Source: Falsibacillus pallidus
GTDB lineage: Bacteria; Bacillota; Bacilli; Bacillales; DSM-25281
DNA length: 64,000 bases
Assembly (NCBI RefSeq): GCF_003350505.1
Contig: NZ_QQAY01000010.1
Coordinates: 1-64,000, forward strand
Reading direction: 5' to 3'
Positions 8,759-16,592 of this stretch are shown piece by piece; the stretch's first letter is position 1, and the number at the start of each line of letters is the position of its first letter. Under the pieces are notes generated by a model that was given only the letters and a program-made list of their open reading frames with translations, was not told the origin of the DNA and did no database searches. The position numbers and the translations under genes were made by a program.

Positions 8759-9946
8759 TTGGTGCAGGTTTGGTTGGTCGAGCTTTTGAAAGGGTTCGGG
8801 AAGTTCTTTCTCAATCCTTTGTTTTATTATTCTATTATTCTTGCAGTAACTGCGGGTGTCCTCAGGGTCAAGAGGGAACGGAAGGATTTCCATGTCCGGG
8901 TCTACGATATTTTCCTCGAACTGCGTTATGTCTTTCCGCTCAGCCTGCTGATTGGTCTGATTTACTCTATCATTTCCATCGGCACAGGCTTTTCGCTGCC
9001 GACAACGGCAATCATCGTGATCGGAGTCATGACATTTCTCATGAGTCTCCCGATGGGGTTTCGTCTACTGTCGCCGGCTTATACGATCGGTCTTTCCTTT
9101 TTCCTGCTGCTTGCGGGGAGCTATTTTAACTGGGCCATCCCATTCCTTGATTTTTCAAACATGGATGGCGCCTTTCTCACTGGGATTGCGCTTCTTTTAG
9201 GATTCCTGCTTATTGCGGAAGGACTTTTTGTTTTCCGAAACGGTGCGCACAACACGTCGCCGCGGCTTCGCAAAAGTCCTAGGGGATTGACGGTCGGTGC
9301 TCATCAGGCAAGAAGACTGTGGGTTGTCCCATTATTCCTGCTCATTCCGACAGGAGATATCACGCCGCCATTCAGCTGGTGGCCCGTCGTTCATTGGGGA
9401 TCCGAAACTTATTCGATTTTGCTCGTCCCGTTCATGGTCGGATTCCAGCTTCGCATTCAAAGCACCCTTCCTGTGATCGCCATCAAACAGGTCGGAAAAA
9501 ACGTTTTGTGGCTTGGAATTCTCGTATTGGCCATTGCCGCTGGAGCATTATGGGTGCCAATCCTGGCTGTGATTGCTTCCGCAGCAGCCTTGCTGGGAAG
9601 GGAAATCATTTCTTACCGCCATCGAATTCATGAACAGGGTCATCCGTTCTACTTCTCTCCGAAATCTACCGGATTGACTGTGCTCGGCGTTCTTCCAGGT
9701 TCGCCGGCAGCCAAAATGGCCCTGCAAATCGGGGAAACCATCCAAAAGGTCAACGGCATGGAAGTGTCGGATGAACGCGGCTTCTACCAGGCGCTGCAGC
9801 AGAACAGCGCCCACTGCAAGCTCGTCGTCATCGACGTAAACGGACAGATCCGCTTCACCCAGTGCGCCTTGTACGAAGGCGAGCATCATGAACTCGGCGT
9901 TTTGTTTATTGAAAAGAACCAGCGCTGGCACGAGGATGCAATTTAA
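8759..9946 (+). CDS. minJ: Cell-division topological determinant MinJ (membrane PDZ protein)
   Basis: A 395-residue protein with about eight hydrophobic segments and a C-terminal PDZ-like domain (STGLTVLGVLPGSPAAKMAL, about residues 300-380). In B. subtilis MinJ (397 residues, gene next to ctpB) links DivIVA to MinD and restricts septation to mid-cell. Size, topology and synteny all agree. TTG 8759 is 7 bases after a GGTGA site and gives an N-terminus aligning with MinJ; GTG 8762 and a longer GTG start at 8720 are alternatives. Confidence 0.9.
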   Translation: MVQVWLVELLKGFGKFFLNPLFYYSIILAVTAGVLRVKRERKDFHVRVYDIFLELRYVFPLSLLIGLIYSIISIGTGFSLPTTAIIVIGVMTFLMSLPMGFRLLSPAYTIGLSFFLLLAGSYFNWAIPFLDFSNMDGAFLTGIALLLGFLLIAEGLFVFRNGAHNTSPRLRKSPRGLTVGAHQARRLWVVPLFLLIPTGDITPPFSWWPVVHWGSETYSILLVPFMVGFQLRIQSTLPVIAIKQVGKNVLWLGILVLAIAAGALWVPILAVIASAAALLGREIISYRHRIHEQGHPFYFSPKSTGLTVLGVLPGSPAAKMALQIGETIQKVNGMEVSDERGFYQALQQNSAHCKLVVIDVNGQIRFTQCALYEGEHHELGVLFIEKNQRWHEDAI

Positions 9947-9960
9947 AAATTTTGATCCCG

Positions 9961-10002
9961 AAACCGAGCATGAATCGCAATGATTCCATGCTCGGTTTTT
10001 AT
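9961..10002 (+). terminator. Intrinsic terminator after minJ
   Basis: AAACCGAGCATG and CATGCTCGGTTT form a long stem, extended inward by GAATC/GATTC with one bulge, and end in a T run. Confidence 0.85.
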
Positions 10003-10076
10003 ATGGGGAGATTTGAATAGGGAAAATATGTTAAGGTGAATATATATAAATCATTTTAGAAGAAAGGTAGTTGTAA

Positions 10077-10637
10077 ATGAAAAAATCATTCATAGGAATG
10101 GCGATGGTATTAATCTTGCTCCTGGCCGCCTGCGGAAACTCCTCGGAAAAATCAAATGAAGAGTCTGACAACCAGCAGAAAGAAACTCAATCTGCTGAAA
10201 ACACAAATCCTCCAGAAGATAATGAAAAGAATGATACAACTGAACAAACCGAAAAAGACTCCTCCGCGAACACGGGGAGTCTAAAGGAAGACTATCTCAA
10301 GAAACTAAACGAAGCCAAAAAAGAAACGGAAGAAATGCGTAAAAACCCGACAGACAGCAGTACATATGCATTAAAGAACATAGAAGGGAACTTGTTCGAT
10401 AAATGGGACGGATTGCTGAATGAAATTTATCAAGTCTTAATCAAACAGCTTCCTTCCGATAAGATGGACCAGGTCAGAAAAGAACAGCGTGAATGGATCA
10501 AGTACAGGGATAAGACGGCGAAAGAGGCGTCCTTGAAATACAAAGGCGGCACGCAGGAACAATTAGAGTATGTCGCAGTTGAAAACAACCTGACAGCTGA
10601 TCGATGCTTTGAATTGGTTGAAAAATATATGAAATAA
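10077..10637 (+). CDS. Lipoprotein with an LprI-like (DUF1311) domain
   Basis: A 186-residue predicted lipoprotein: signal peptide with lipobox LLAAC-G near residue 20, a low-complexity Glu/Asn/Ser/Thr linker (about 22-75), then a helical domain containing EQREWIKYRDKTAKEA, typical of the LprI/YecT (DUF1311) family. Some members inhibit lysozyme; in Bacillus the role is unknown. ATG 10077 follows AGAAAGG. It appears to be a single gene, followed by a repeat-rich spacer that can also terminate transcription. Confidence 0.85.
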   Translation: MKKSFIGMAMVLILLLAACGNSSEKSNEESDNQQKETQSAENTNPPEDNEKNDTTEQTEKDSSANTGSLKEDYLKKLNEAKKETEEMRKNPTDSSTYALKNIEGNLFDKWDGLLNEIYQVLIKQLPSDKMDQVRKEQREWIKYRDKTAKEASLKYKGGTQEQLEYVAVENNLTADRCFELVEKYMK

Positions 10638-10653
10638 TCATTATCTTGTTGAG

Positions 10654-10718
10654 GTGCGGTGGTCGACCGGGGTTCGGGGTGTTTGCTCCCAACTTTCGGG
10701 CTTGACCGCCGCACTTTT
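10654..10718 (+). terminator. Long-loop hairpin with a T run after the lipoprotein gene
   Basis: GTGCGGTGGTCGA (10654-10666) pairs with TTGACCGCCGCAC (10702-10714), followed by TTTTT. The 3' arm lies inside the first unit of the 42-base repeat, so the repeat may serve as a terminator. Confidence 0.5.
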
Positions 10719-10773
10719 TGAGTTAACCGCTCAACTTTCGGGCTCGACCGCCGCACTTTCGGCGATAACCGCT
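10690..10773. repeat. Two tandem 42-bp repeat units in the intergenic spacer
   Basis: Units at 10690-10731 and 10732-10773 both begin CAACTTTCGGGCT, continue GACCGCCGCACTTT and end TAACCGCT, with a few differences. The 15 bases before them carry an inverted partial copy. The composition is far more GC-rich than the neighbourhood. It looks like a Bacillaceae short intergenic repeat, not a coding sequence. Confidence 0.75.
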
Positions 10774-10807
10774 CAGCAATCCAAAATATGTAAAATAGTG
10801 AGAGGAG

Positions 10808-11344
10808 TTACCCCGCAGATTTATTCCTCAAAACCGTGATAAACCCATCCAATATTTGATGACTCACCGCAAAACCCTTTCGATTGTAAAATTCCAAGGC
10901 ATCTTCATTTCCGTTCGACACAAAAATGAACAAATCTTCCACATCCTCGAATTGCTTCAGCCATTCCATGGACATGTTGAACAACTTCGACCCCACGCCG
11001 TATTTCCGATATTCCTCTTTGATGTAGAACTGGGATAGGCAGCCGACATTTTGGCGGCTGACGGAATCCATGTCAAAGAAAACGGCAAAGTTGCTGTCGT
11101 AGGCTTTTTTTGGCGAAATGTTGGAATAGACGTAGCCGACAGGTTTCTCGCCATCTTTCACCAGCACGATATAATTATGGATGGCTTTTTCAACCGAAGG
11201 GATCATCCTTGTTTCAAAGTTCATGCTGTCGAACAGCTCAGGGGTGATAGAAGCTTTTGATTTTTGAAAGACCATCAATTCGTTGCACAAATCCCTGCAC
11301 TTTTCCGCGTCGTCTGCTGATAAAACTTCATAAGTTAGATTCAT
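10808..11344 (-). CDS. GNAT family N-acetyltransferase
   Basis: A 178-residue GNAT protein. The acetyl-CoA binding region (motif A) is seen in CLSQFYIKEEYRKYGVGSKLF (about residues 103-122) and a motif B segment in ALEFYNRKGF (about 148-157). The acceptor substrate cannot be predicted. A GGAGGG ribosome binding site stands just upstream of ATG 11344 on the minus strand. The gene is convergent with the lipoprotein gene and divergent from the GDSL hydrolase gene. Confidence 0.85.
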   Translation of the reverse strand: MNLTYEVLSADDAEKCRDLCNELMVFQKSKASITPELFDSMNFETRMIPSVEKAIHNYIVLVKDGEKPVGYVYSNISPKKAYDSNFAVFFDMDSVSRQNVGCLSQFYIKEEYRKYGVGSKLFNMSMEWLKQFEDVEDLFIFVSNGNEDALEFYNRKGFAVSHQILDGFITVLRNKSAG

Positions 11345-11498
11345 TATTTTCCCTCCTCATGTAGTGAATGTTCATATAAATCCATTTTAAAACAAACAAT
11401 AGACAATGACGAACTTAAATGGAGTCGAAGAACCTATAGTTTCCAGTTTGAAATATGCTGCAAGAGGGAAGCAACTATCATAGACATAGGAGGGTATT

Positions 11499-12221
11499 AT
11501 GAAAAAATTCATCACGATTATACTAATTGTGGTCATTGCTGGAGCGATCCTTTCCTGGGCGATGGCGCTGAGTAATAAAAAGGATAAAGAAGCAAAAGAG
11601 AAAATGACAACATCTAGAGTTACAGCACTCGGCGATTCCTTGACCTATGGGTTGAATGACAGGCCAGAGGGAGGATATGCGGGCGATCTTCAAAAAGTCC
11701 TTTCGAAAAAACACAAGGGAATCGTAAAAGTCTCGAACTTCGGGATTCCTGACCAGCAGACAGATGGACTCCTCCATCAATTGAAATATGGAAAGGCGCG
11801 CAAAAGCCTAAGTAACGCAGATTATATCATTATGTTCATAGGAACGAATGACTTAATCGAAAGCAACGGCGGGAACCTTTCGGAAATCCATCAAGCTAAA
11901 ATCGATCAAGGGAAGAAGGACTATTTAAATAACTTGGATAACATTTTTAAAATCATCAGGGACAAAAATCCAGATGCCCCGATCTTGTTTTTAGGTTTGT
12001 ATAACCCATATCCGGATTCACAGAAAATCCAAAGCGTTGTTGATGAGTGGAATGATACGAGCCGCTCCTTCACTGATAAATATCCAAATGTAAAATTCAT
12101 TGCCACAGATGGCATTTTGAAAGAAAAATCAGCACAATATTTCAGCGATTCGCTGCATCCCAACAAAAAAGGCTATGACCTGATTGCGAAAAGAATCCTG
12201 AAGGAATACAACTTCAAATAA
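11499..12221 (+). CDS. Membrane-anchored SGNH/GDSL hydrolase
   Basis: A 240-residue protein with an N-terminal signal anchor (about residues 4-24) and an SGNH hydrolase fold outside the cell. Block I is ALGDSLTYG with the nucleophile Ser near residue 47; block III is FIGTNDL; block V is DSLHPNKKGY with catalytic Asp and His near the C-terminus. The family deacylates lipids, sugars or wall polymers; the substrate is unknown. Similar to YpmR-type lipases of Bacillus. Excellent AGGAGGG site before ATG 11499, and its own terminator. Confidence 0.87.
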   Translation: MKKFITIILIVVIAGAILSWAMALSNKKDKEAKEKMTTSRVTALGDSLTYGLNDRPEGGYAGDLQKVLSKKHKGIVKVSNFGIPDQQTDGLLHQLKYGKARKSLSNADYIIMFIGTNDLIESNGGNLSEIHQAKIDQGKKDYLNNLDNIFKIIRDKNPDAPILFLGLYNPYPDSQKIQSVVDEWNDTSRSFTDKYPNVKFIATDGILKEKSAQYFSDSLHPNKKGYDLIAKRILKEYNFK

Positions 12222-12225
12222 CACG

Positions 12226-12251
12226 GTGCCCCTGATTTCAGGGGCCTTTTT
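12226..12251 (+). terminator. Intrinsic terminator after the GDSL hydrolase gene
   Basis: GCCCCTGA and TCAGGGGC flank a two- to three-base loop, followed by TTTTT. Confidence 0.85.
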
Positions 12252-12325
12252 CATTCGAACAAAACCGGACACCAGGCACCAAAAAGCACCTCACACAATT
12301 AATTTGATTTTTTCCCATTTTTATG

Positions 12326-12350
12326 GTTTAGCCTTTTACCTCCCGGGTAT
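12326..12350 (+). promoter_or_regulatory. Predicted sigmaB (general stress) promoter of the 38-residue peptide gene
   Basis: GTTTAG (12326-12331), 13 bases, then GGGTAT (12345-12350): an almost exact match to the sigmaB consensus GTTTAA-N12-14-GGGTAT. The start codon of the small gene lies 65 bases downstream, and no other gene intervenes. Confidence 0.72.
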
Positions 12351-12414
12351 ATATGTACTATAACAATTGACACGGATGACACGGAAAAACACATTAAAAA
12401 AGGAGATGCTTAAC

Positions 12415-12531
12415 ATGTTTGATAATCAAAAGGCAGAAGCTAAGATGAAGGTAGACTTTAAAGATGTTGTTTGGATGAGTACAGGCGTGACGATCATCCT
12501 TGGATTAATGGGAATTTTCGTAGGAATGTAA
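12415..12531 (+). CDS. 38-residue small membrane peptide, probable sigmaB regulon member
   Basis: A short gene preceded by a strong AAAAAGGAGATG site with seven to ten bases to ATG 12415. The peptide has a charged N-terminal half (MFDNQKAEAKMKVDFKD) and a hydrophobic helix VTIILGLMGIFVGM at the C-terminus, so it probably sits in the membrane with its N-terminus inside. It is a single gene bounded by a sigmaB-type promoter and a terminator, which argues strongly that it is real. I do not recognise a family and give no function. Confidence 0.75.
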   Translation: MFDNQKAEAKMKVDFKDVVWMSTGVTIILGLMGIFVGM

Positions 12532-12553
12532 TCAGCTACATATCAGAATTAAG

Positions 12554-12584
12554 AAAAACAGGGAGTTCGCCTCTCTGTTTTTTT
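12554..12584 (+). terminator. Intrinsic terminator after the 38-residue peptide gene
   Basis: AAAACAGGGAG pairs with CTCTCTGTTTT (one G-T pair) around TTCGC, followed by a T run. Confidence 0.8.
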
Positions 12585-12648
12585 GCGTTTTCCCTCCTTC
12601 AGATAGTATATAATGGTAAAAAAGCAACTTTTAAAGGACGGGAATTCT

Positions 12649-13293
12649 GTGAAAATCAAAATTATTATTGCGGATGATAATTCTTTCATTCGGGAGGGGA
12701 TGAAGATCATTCTTTCCACGTATGAAGAGTGTGAGATCCTTGCTACCGTTGATGACGGGAAGGAGGCTGTGGACTTTTGCCTTGCCAATGAGGTGGATGT
12801 GGCCCTGCTCGATGTCCGGATGCCGAACATGAACGGAGTGGAGGCGACGAAGCTGATCAGTGAACAGACGATGGCCAAGCCGCTCATCCTTACCACATTT
12901 GATGATGATGAATACATATTGGACGCCGTGAAAAATGGGGCAAAAGGCTACCTCCTGAAAAATACAGATCCAGAACGAATAAGGGATGCCATCAAAAGTG
13001 TACATAATGGGAATACGGTCATGCAGGATGTGGTGCTTGATAAAATCAGGGCCAACCTGCAGGAAGCCAAGGCTATAGAGCCAGAGTCGAAGATTGATAG
13101 AAGTATGTTCACGGAGCGGGAAATCAGCATCATGGAGCAGATTGCCAAGGGGCTGTCCAATAAGGAAATCTCCAAGACGCTTTATATCTCAGAGGGGACC
13201 ATCGCCAACTATATTTCGACGATCCTATCAAAGACGGGCCTCGAACATCGGACGCAGATTGCCATCTACTATCTGACGGGAAAAGGGAAGTAA
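12649..13293 (+). CDS. LuxR/NarL-family response regulator (LnrK-like)
   Basis: A 214-residue regulator: receiver domain with acidic pair DD (IIADDN), phospho-acceptor Asp in ALLDVRMP (about residue 54), Thr in LILTTF and Lys in GYLLKN, then a LuxR-type helix-turn-helix (FTEREISIMEQIAKGLSNKE). GTG 12649 follows AAAGGACGGG. It is followed closely by a histidine kinase gene and an ABC exporter, the arrangement of the B. subtilis LnrJKLMN (YfiJKLMN) linearmycin-resistance system, except that here the regulator comes first. The Lnr assignment is inference from gene content and sizes; YvfTU-type systems are the alternative. Confidence 0.87.
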   Translation: MKIKIIIADDNSFIREGMKIILSTYEECEILATVDDGKEAVDFCLANEVDVALLDVRMPNMNGVEATKLISEQTMAKPLILTTFDDDEYILDAVKNGAKGYLLKNTDPERIRDAIKSVHNGNTVMQDVVLDKIRANLQEAKAIEPESKIDRSMFTEREISIMEQIAKGLSNKEISKTLYISEGTIANYISTILSKTGLEHRTQIAIYYLTGKGK

Positions 13294-13305
13294 AGGGCTA
13301 TGTCT

Positions 13306-14409
13306 ATGGATGTCTGGCTGATTTTCAATAAATTGTTCATCTTGCTGTTTATCATGTTCAAACTGGTTCAATCCAAGGAAGAGAATTTATCGTGGGTAGT
13401 GTTCGCCCTCTTGCTTTATGTGTGCATCAATCTGGCAGTTTATATTGTGAAAAACACGAAAGCCATTCAAGCCGGGCATGTTCTTTCATTGCTTGTTGCT
13501 GCAGGTGCCGCACATGAAGTGCATCCTTCCATTATTTTTTTGCTGCCTGTGAATCAGTTTGAACTGTTAAGCTATTATACGGAGAAGAAATGGCCATTGT
13601 TATTAGGTGCTGCTATTCCGATTCTTTTTTTGCATTCATCAATCTGGGTGGACTATGGATTCATTGCAGGAGTCAGTTTCCTATTTTTTGAGGGGATGTG
13701 TACAGCTGCGGAAAAGTTGAGAATCTACGATCAGGAATTGGATGCCAAGCGGGCTGCCCTTCAGAAAATGACCAAAAATATGAATGACAGCAATGAGTTC
13801 CTGAAGCAGTCCCAATACACCGTGAAGCTGGAGGAGCGAAACCGCATATCGCAGGAAATCCACGATAACATCGGACATGCCATGACGGGGGCCCTTATTC
13901 AAATGGAAGCTTCCAAGCGCCTGATTGCAACGGATCAAACAAAAGCCGTCGAGCTTCTGCAAAATGCGATTCACATTTCCAAAGAAGGCATTGAAAAAAT
14001 CCGATTGACGTTAAAAGACATGAAGCCGCCTGTGGAGCAGATGGGGATTCACCGGATCAAGCTGCTGCTTGATGAATTTGCTGCAAAGAATGATGTGCAG
14101 ACCGTTTTTGTCCATAAAGGCAACATTGATTTGATCACACCCATTCAATGGAAAGTGATTCATGAGAATGTGTATGAAGCATTGACAAATATGCTGAAAT
14201 ATTCCCGTGGCACTGCGGTTTCCATTGATCTGAATGTGTTGAATAAATTCATCCGCTTTGAAGTGAAGGATAATGGAAAAGGTGCGGAAAAGGTGAAAAA
14301 GGGCCTCGGGATCATGGGGATGGAGGAACGGACGGCTGCTGTGAAAGGGACGATCATCGTCGATGGCAGCAGCGGATTCTCTGTAACGACGCTCCTGCCG
14401 CTCGAATGA
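13306..14409 (+). CDS. Sensor histidine kinase, HisKA_3 type (LnrJ-like)
   Basis: A 367-residue kinase with five or six membrane segments in the first 140 residues and almost no extracytoplasmic domain, the intramembrane-sensing layout. A coiled linker leads to the dimerisation domain with phospho-acceptor His in SQEIHDNIGHAM (about residue 187) and an ATPase domain with N-box ENVYEALTNMLKYS and DNGKGAEK. ATG 13306 is eight bases after AAAGGG; the in-frame ATG at 13300 is too close to it. It should phosphorylate the regulator encoded just upstream. By analogy with LnrJ it may sense membrane-active lipids or polyenes. Confidence 0.86.
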   Translation: MDVWLIFNKLFILLFIMFKLVQSKEENLSWVVFALLLYVCINLAVYIVKNTKAIQAGHVLSLLVAAGAAHEVHPSIIFLLPVNQFELLSYYTEKKWPLLLGAAIPILFLHSSIWVDYGFIAGVSFLFFEGMCTAAEKLRIYDQELDAKRAALQKMTKNMNDSNEFLKQSQYTVKLEERNRISQEIHDNIGHAMTGALIQMEASKRLIATDQTKAVELLQNAIHISKEGIEKIRLTLKDMKPPVEQMGIHRIKLLLDEFAAKNDVQTVFVHKGNIDLITPIQWKVIHENVYEALTNMLKYSRGTAVSIDLNVLNKFIRFEVKDNGKGAEKVKKGLGIMGMEERTAAVKGTIIVDGSSGFSVTTLLPLE

Positions 14410-14412
14410 AGA

Positions 14413-14499
14413 TTCTCATAAATGAAAAGTGAATATTCTCATATGAAAAGGGTGAACTCTTGCACTGCCGGGGAGTTCCCCTTTTTTTTATAATGAGAA
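14413..14499 (+). promoter_or_regulatory. TTCTCAT repeats and a -10 element before the ABC exporter genes
   Basis: TTCTCATA occurs at 14413-14420 and 14436-14443 in direct orientation, 23 bases apart, and again inverted at 14493-14499. A TATAAT at 14489-14494 overlaps the T run of the terminator and lacks a matching -35, as expected of a promoter needing an activator. The nearby response regulator is the obvious candidate to bind here. Confidence 0.4.
14446..14489 (+). terminator. Terminator or attenuator between the kinase gene and the ABC exporter
   Basis: AAAGGG-T-GAACTC pairs with GAGTTC-CCCTTT with one bulge, followed by eight T. It separates the two-component genes from the transporter genes. 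Confidence 0.75.
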
Positions 14500-14523
14500 C
14501 ATAAAGAACTTAGGGGTGGAAAA

Positions 14524-15459
14524 ATGAACGTTTTAGAAATCAATAACTTAACGAAGAAATTTGGGGACTTCATCGCAGTTGACCATATGTCATTAAACAT
14601 CAGGGAAGGGGAAATCTTCGGATTCCTCGGTTCGAACGGGGCAGGAAAAAGCACGACCATCAATATGATTGCAGGACTTCTGCAGAGCAACGATGGCGAC
14701 ATCGAAATCCTCGGGAAAAATATCCGGAAACACAAGAAGTTCGCCAAGATGAATATTGGGATGGTGCCGCAGGATCTCGCCATCTATGAAGATCTCACTG
14801 CCTACGAAAATGTCAGGTTCTTTGCCGGACTGTACGGACTCCGCGGCCAGGAATTAAAGGATCGAGTGGAAGAGGCCCTTGAATTCGTCGGCTTAAGCGA
14901 TAAGCATAAAAGCTATCCGAAAAACTTCTCCGGCGGGATGAAGCGCCGTTTGAATATCGCCTGCGCCATCGCCCACAGGCCATCGATCATCATCATGGAT
15001 GAGCCAACAGTCGGAATTGATCCACAGTCAAGGAACTACATCCTAACATCGGTGAAAAAACTGAACGAAATGGGATGCACCATCATTTATACGAGCCACT
15101 ACATGGAAGAGGTCGAGGAAATTTGTACGAAAATCGCCATCGTCGACCACGGGAAAGTCATTGCGGAGGGAACGAAGGAGCAGCTGAAATCCATCATCAC
15201 TGATACAAAGGATGTCTGGATCGAAGTAAAGTCTGCCGAGAACCTTCCATTGGAAGATCTGAAGAAAATCCACGGCGTGAACACTGTGCAAATCGAAGAT
15301 AACATGATTAAAGTCAATTCCGATACAGGCATCAATAATTTGAACAGCATCATCGGCTTCCTCATCAACAACGGTTTCGAAATCCGATCACTGGATGAGC
15401 AGGAACCGAATTTGGAAACGGTCTTTTTAACATTAACAGGAAGAAATTTAAGAGACTAA
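14524..15459 (+). CDS. ABC transporter ATP-binding protein (LnrL-like)
   Basis: A 311-residue ATPase with Walker A GSNGAGKST (about residue 40), Q-loop VPQD, signature FSGGMKRRL, Walker B SIIIMDEPT and switch His in TSHYMEE. The domain layout fits drug or antibiotic exporters of the DrrA/LnrL type. ATG 14524 follows TTAGGGGTGG. It forms an operon with the two permease genes downstream (17 bases, then directly adjoining). Confidence 0.9.
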   Translation: MNVLEINNLTKKFGDFIAVDHMSLNIREGEIFGFLGSNGAGKSTTINMIAGLLQSNDGDIEILGKNIRKHKKFAKMNIGMVPQDLAIYEDLTAYENVRFFAGLYGLRGQELKDRVEEALEFVGLSDKHKSYPKNFSGGMKRRLNIACAIAHRPSIIIMDEPTVGIDPQSRNYILTSVKKLNEMGCTIIYTSHYMEEVEEICTKIAIVDHGKVIAEGTKEQLKSIITDTKDVWIEVKSAENLPLEDLKKIHGVNTVQIEDNMIKVNSDTGINNLNSIIGFLINNGFEIRSLDEQEPNLETVFLTLTGRNLRD

Positions 15460-15476
15460 AGGAGGCGGAATGCAAA

Positions 15477-16592
15477 GTGAATATTCTCAATATTGCTCTA
15501 AAAGAATTCAAAACAATCTTCAGGGATGTCCGGACATTTTCATTTATGCTGGCGTTTCCCATTGTGCTCATGCTTGTACTGGGTACGGCTTTATCCAGTG
15601 CCTTCGATAAAAAAATTTCCGTCGATGATATCCGCGTCCTTTACAAAGATAACAGCACAGGAATGGCTTCTGAATCATTCCAGCAGTTTGCCGGTGCAAT
15701 GAAAAAAGAAGGAATCGAGTTCAAGAAAATAAAGTCCGGTATGGACGGGAAGAAAGAAGTCAAACAAGGGAACTACGAAGGATATGTGGAGTTGAACGAC
15801 AACGGCATCACCCTTTATGAAAATGACCGGGCAAGCATTGAAGGATCCATGATTAGCGGTGCCCTTTCCTCGTATGCCGGAAAGTACAATGCCGCGGCGG
15901 AAATCAGCAAAGTGGACCCAAGCGGGATCTCAACTGTCATGGCCCCATCCAAGGATGACTATATCAAGGAGTCTTCCTTGAAATCGGACCGCCAAGTCGG
16001 ATCGATGGATTATTATGCAATTGCGATGACTTCCATGATTGCCATGTATTCAGCCATAAGCGCTAGTACGCTCATTCGGGGCGAGAGGGTAAGAAATACG
16101 GCAGACCGCCTGCTTGCTTCACCGGTTTCAAAAGGGGAGATCTTCCTTGGAAAACTGTTGGGCTGCATTGCGGTGAACGGAATCTGCATCCTGGCCGTCA
16201 TGGCATTTAGCAAATATGTCTTTAAAGCAAATTGGGGTGACCACCTTGGACTTGTCATACTTATACTTCTATCCCAAGTTGTTTTCGCCATCAGTCTGGG
16301 GCTCGGCTGCAGTTTCCTTATGAAAACGGGTGCAAGCACTCGCAGCTTTCTCACACTTTTTATCCAGCTTTCCTCATTCTTCGGAGGCGCTTATTTTGTC
16401 ATCGAAGGAGATGGATTCCTGCACTTTTTATTAGAATTATCCCCGATTACATGGGTAAGGGAAGGGCTTAATCGAGCGATTTACATGAATCAGTTCGATG
16501 GTGCCTATCATGCCATGATGCTTAATTTCGGCCTGGCTGCTGTCCTGCTTTTATTGACAGTCACAGCCATGAGAAGAAAGGAGAGGCTGTAA
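15477..16592 (+). CDS. ABC-2 type transporter permease (LnrM-like)
   Basis: A 371-residue permease: one N-terminal membrane helix (about 20-40), a large extracytoplasmic segment to about residue 175, then five or six helices, the ABC-2 export fold. SNTADRLLASPVSKGEIFLGK-type cytoplasmic coupling region is seen as RNTADRLLASPVSKGE. GTG 15477 is 11 bases after AAAGGAGG. Works as a pair with the next permease and the ATPase upstream. Confidence 0.88.
   Translation: MNILNIALKEFKTIFRDVRTFSFMLAFPIVLMLVLGTALSSAFDKKISVDDIRVLYKDNSTGMASESFQQFAGAMKKEGIEFKKIKSGMDGKKEVKQGNYEGYVELNDNGITLYENDRASIEGSMISGALSSYAGKYNAAAEISKVDPSGISTVMAPSKDDYIKESSLKSDRQVGSMDYYAIAMTSMIAMYSAISASTLIRGERVRNTADRLLASPVSKGEIFLGKLLGCIAVNGICILAVMAFSKYVFKANWGDHLGLVILILLSQVVFAISLGLGCSFLMKTGASTRSFLTLFIQLSSFFGGAYFVIEGDGFLHFLLELSPITWVREGLNRAIYMNQFDGAYHAMMLNFGLAAVLLLLTVTAMRRKERL

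Noticed and set aside
10430-10756. Minus-strand frame with repeated SSPKV motifs
   Set aside because: The apparent repeats are a translation of the 42-base DNA repeat and of the lipoprotein gene's other strand; there is no ribosome binding site.
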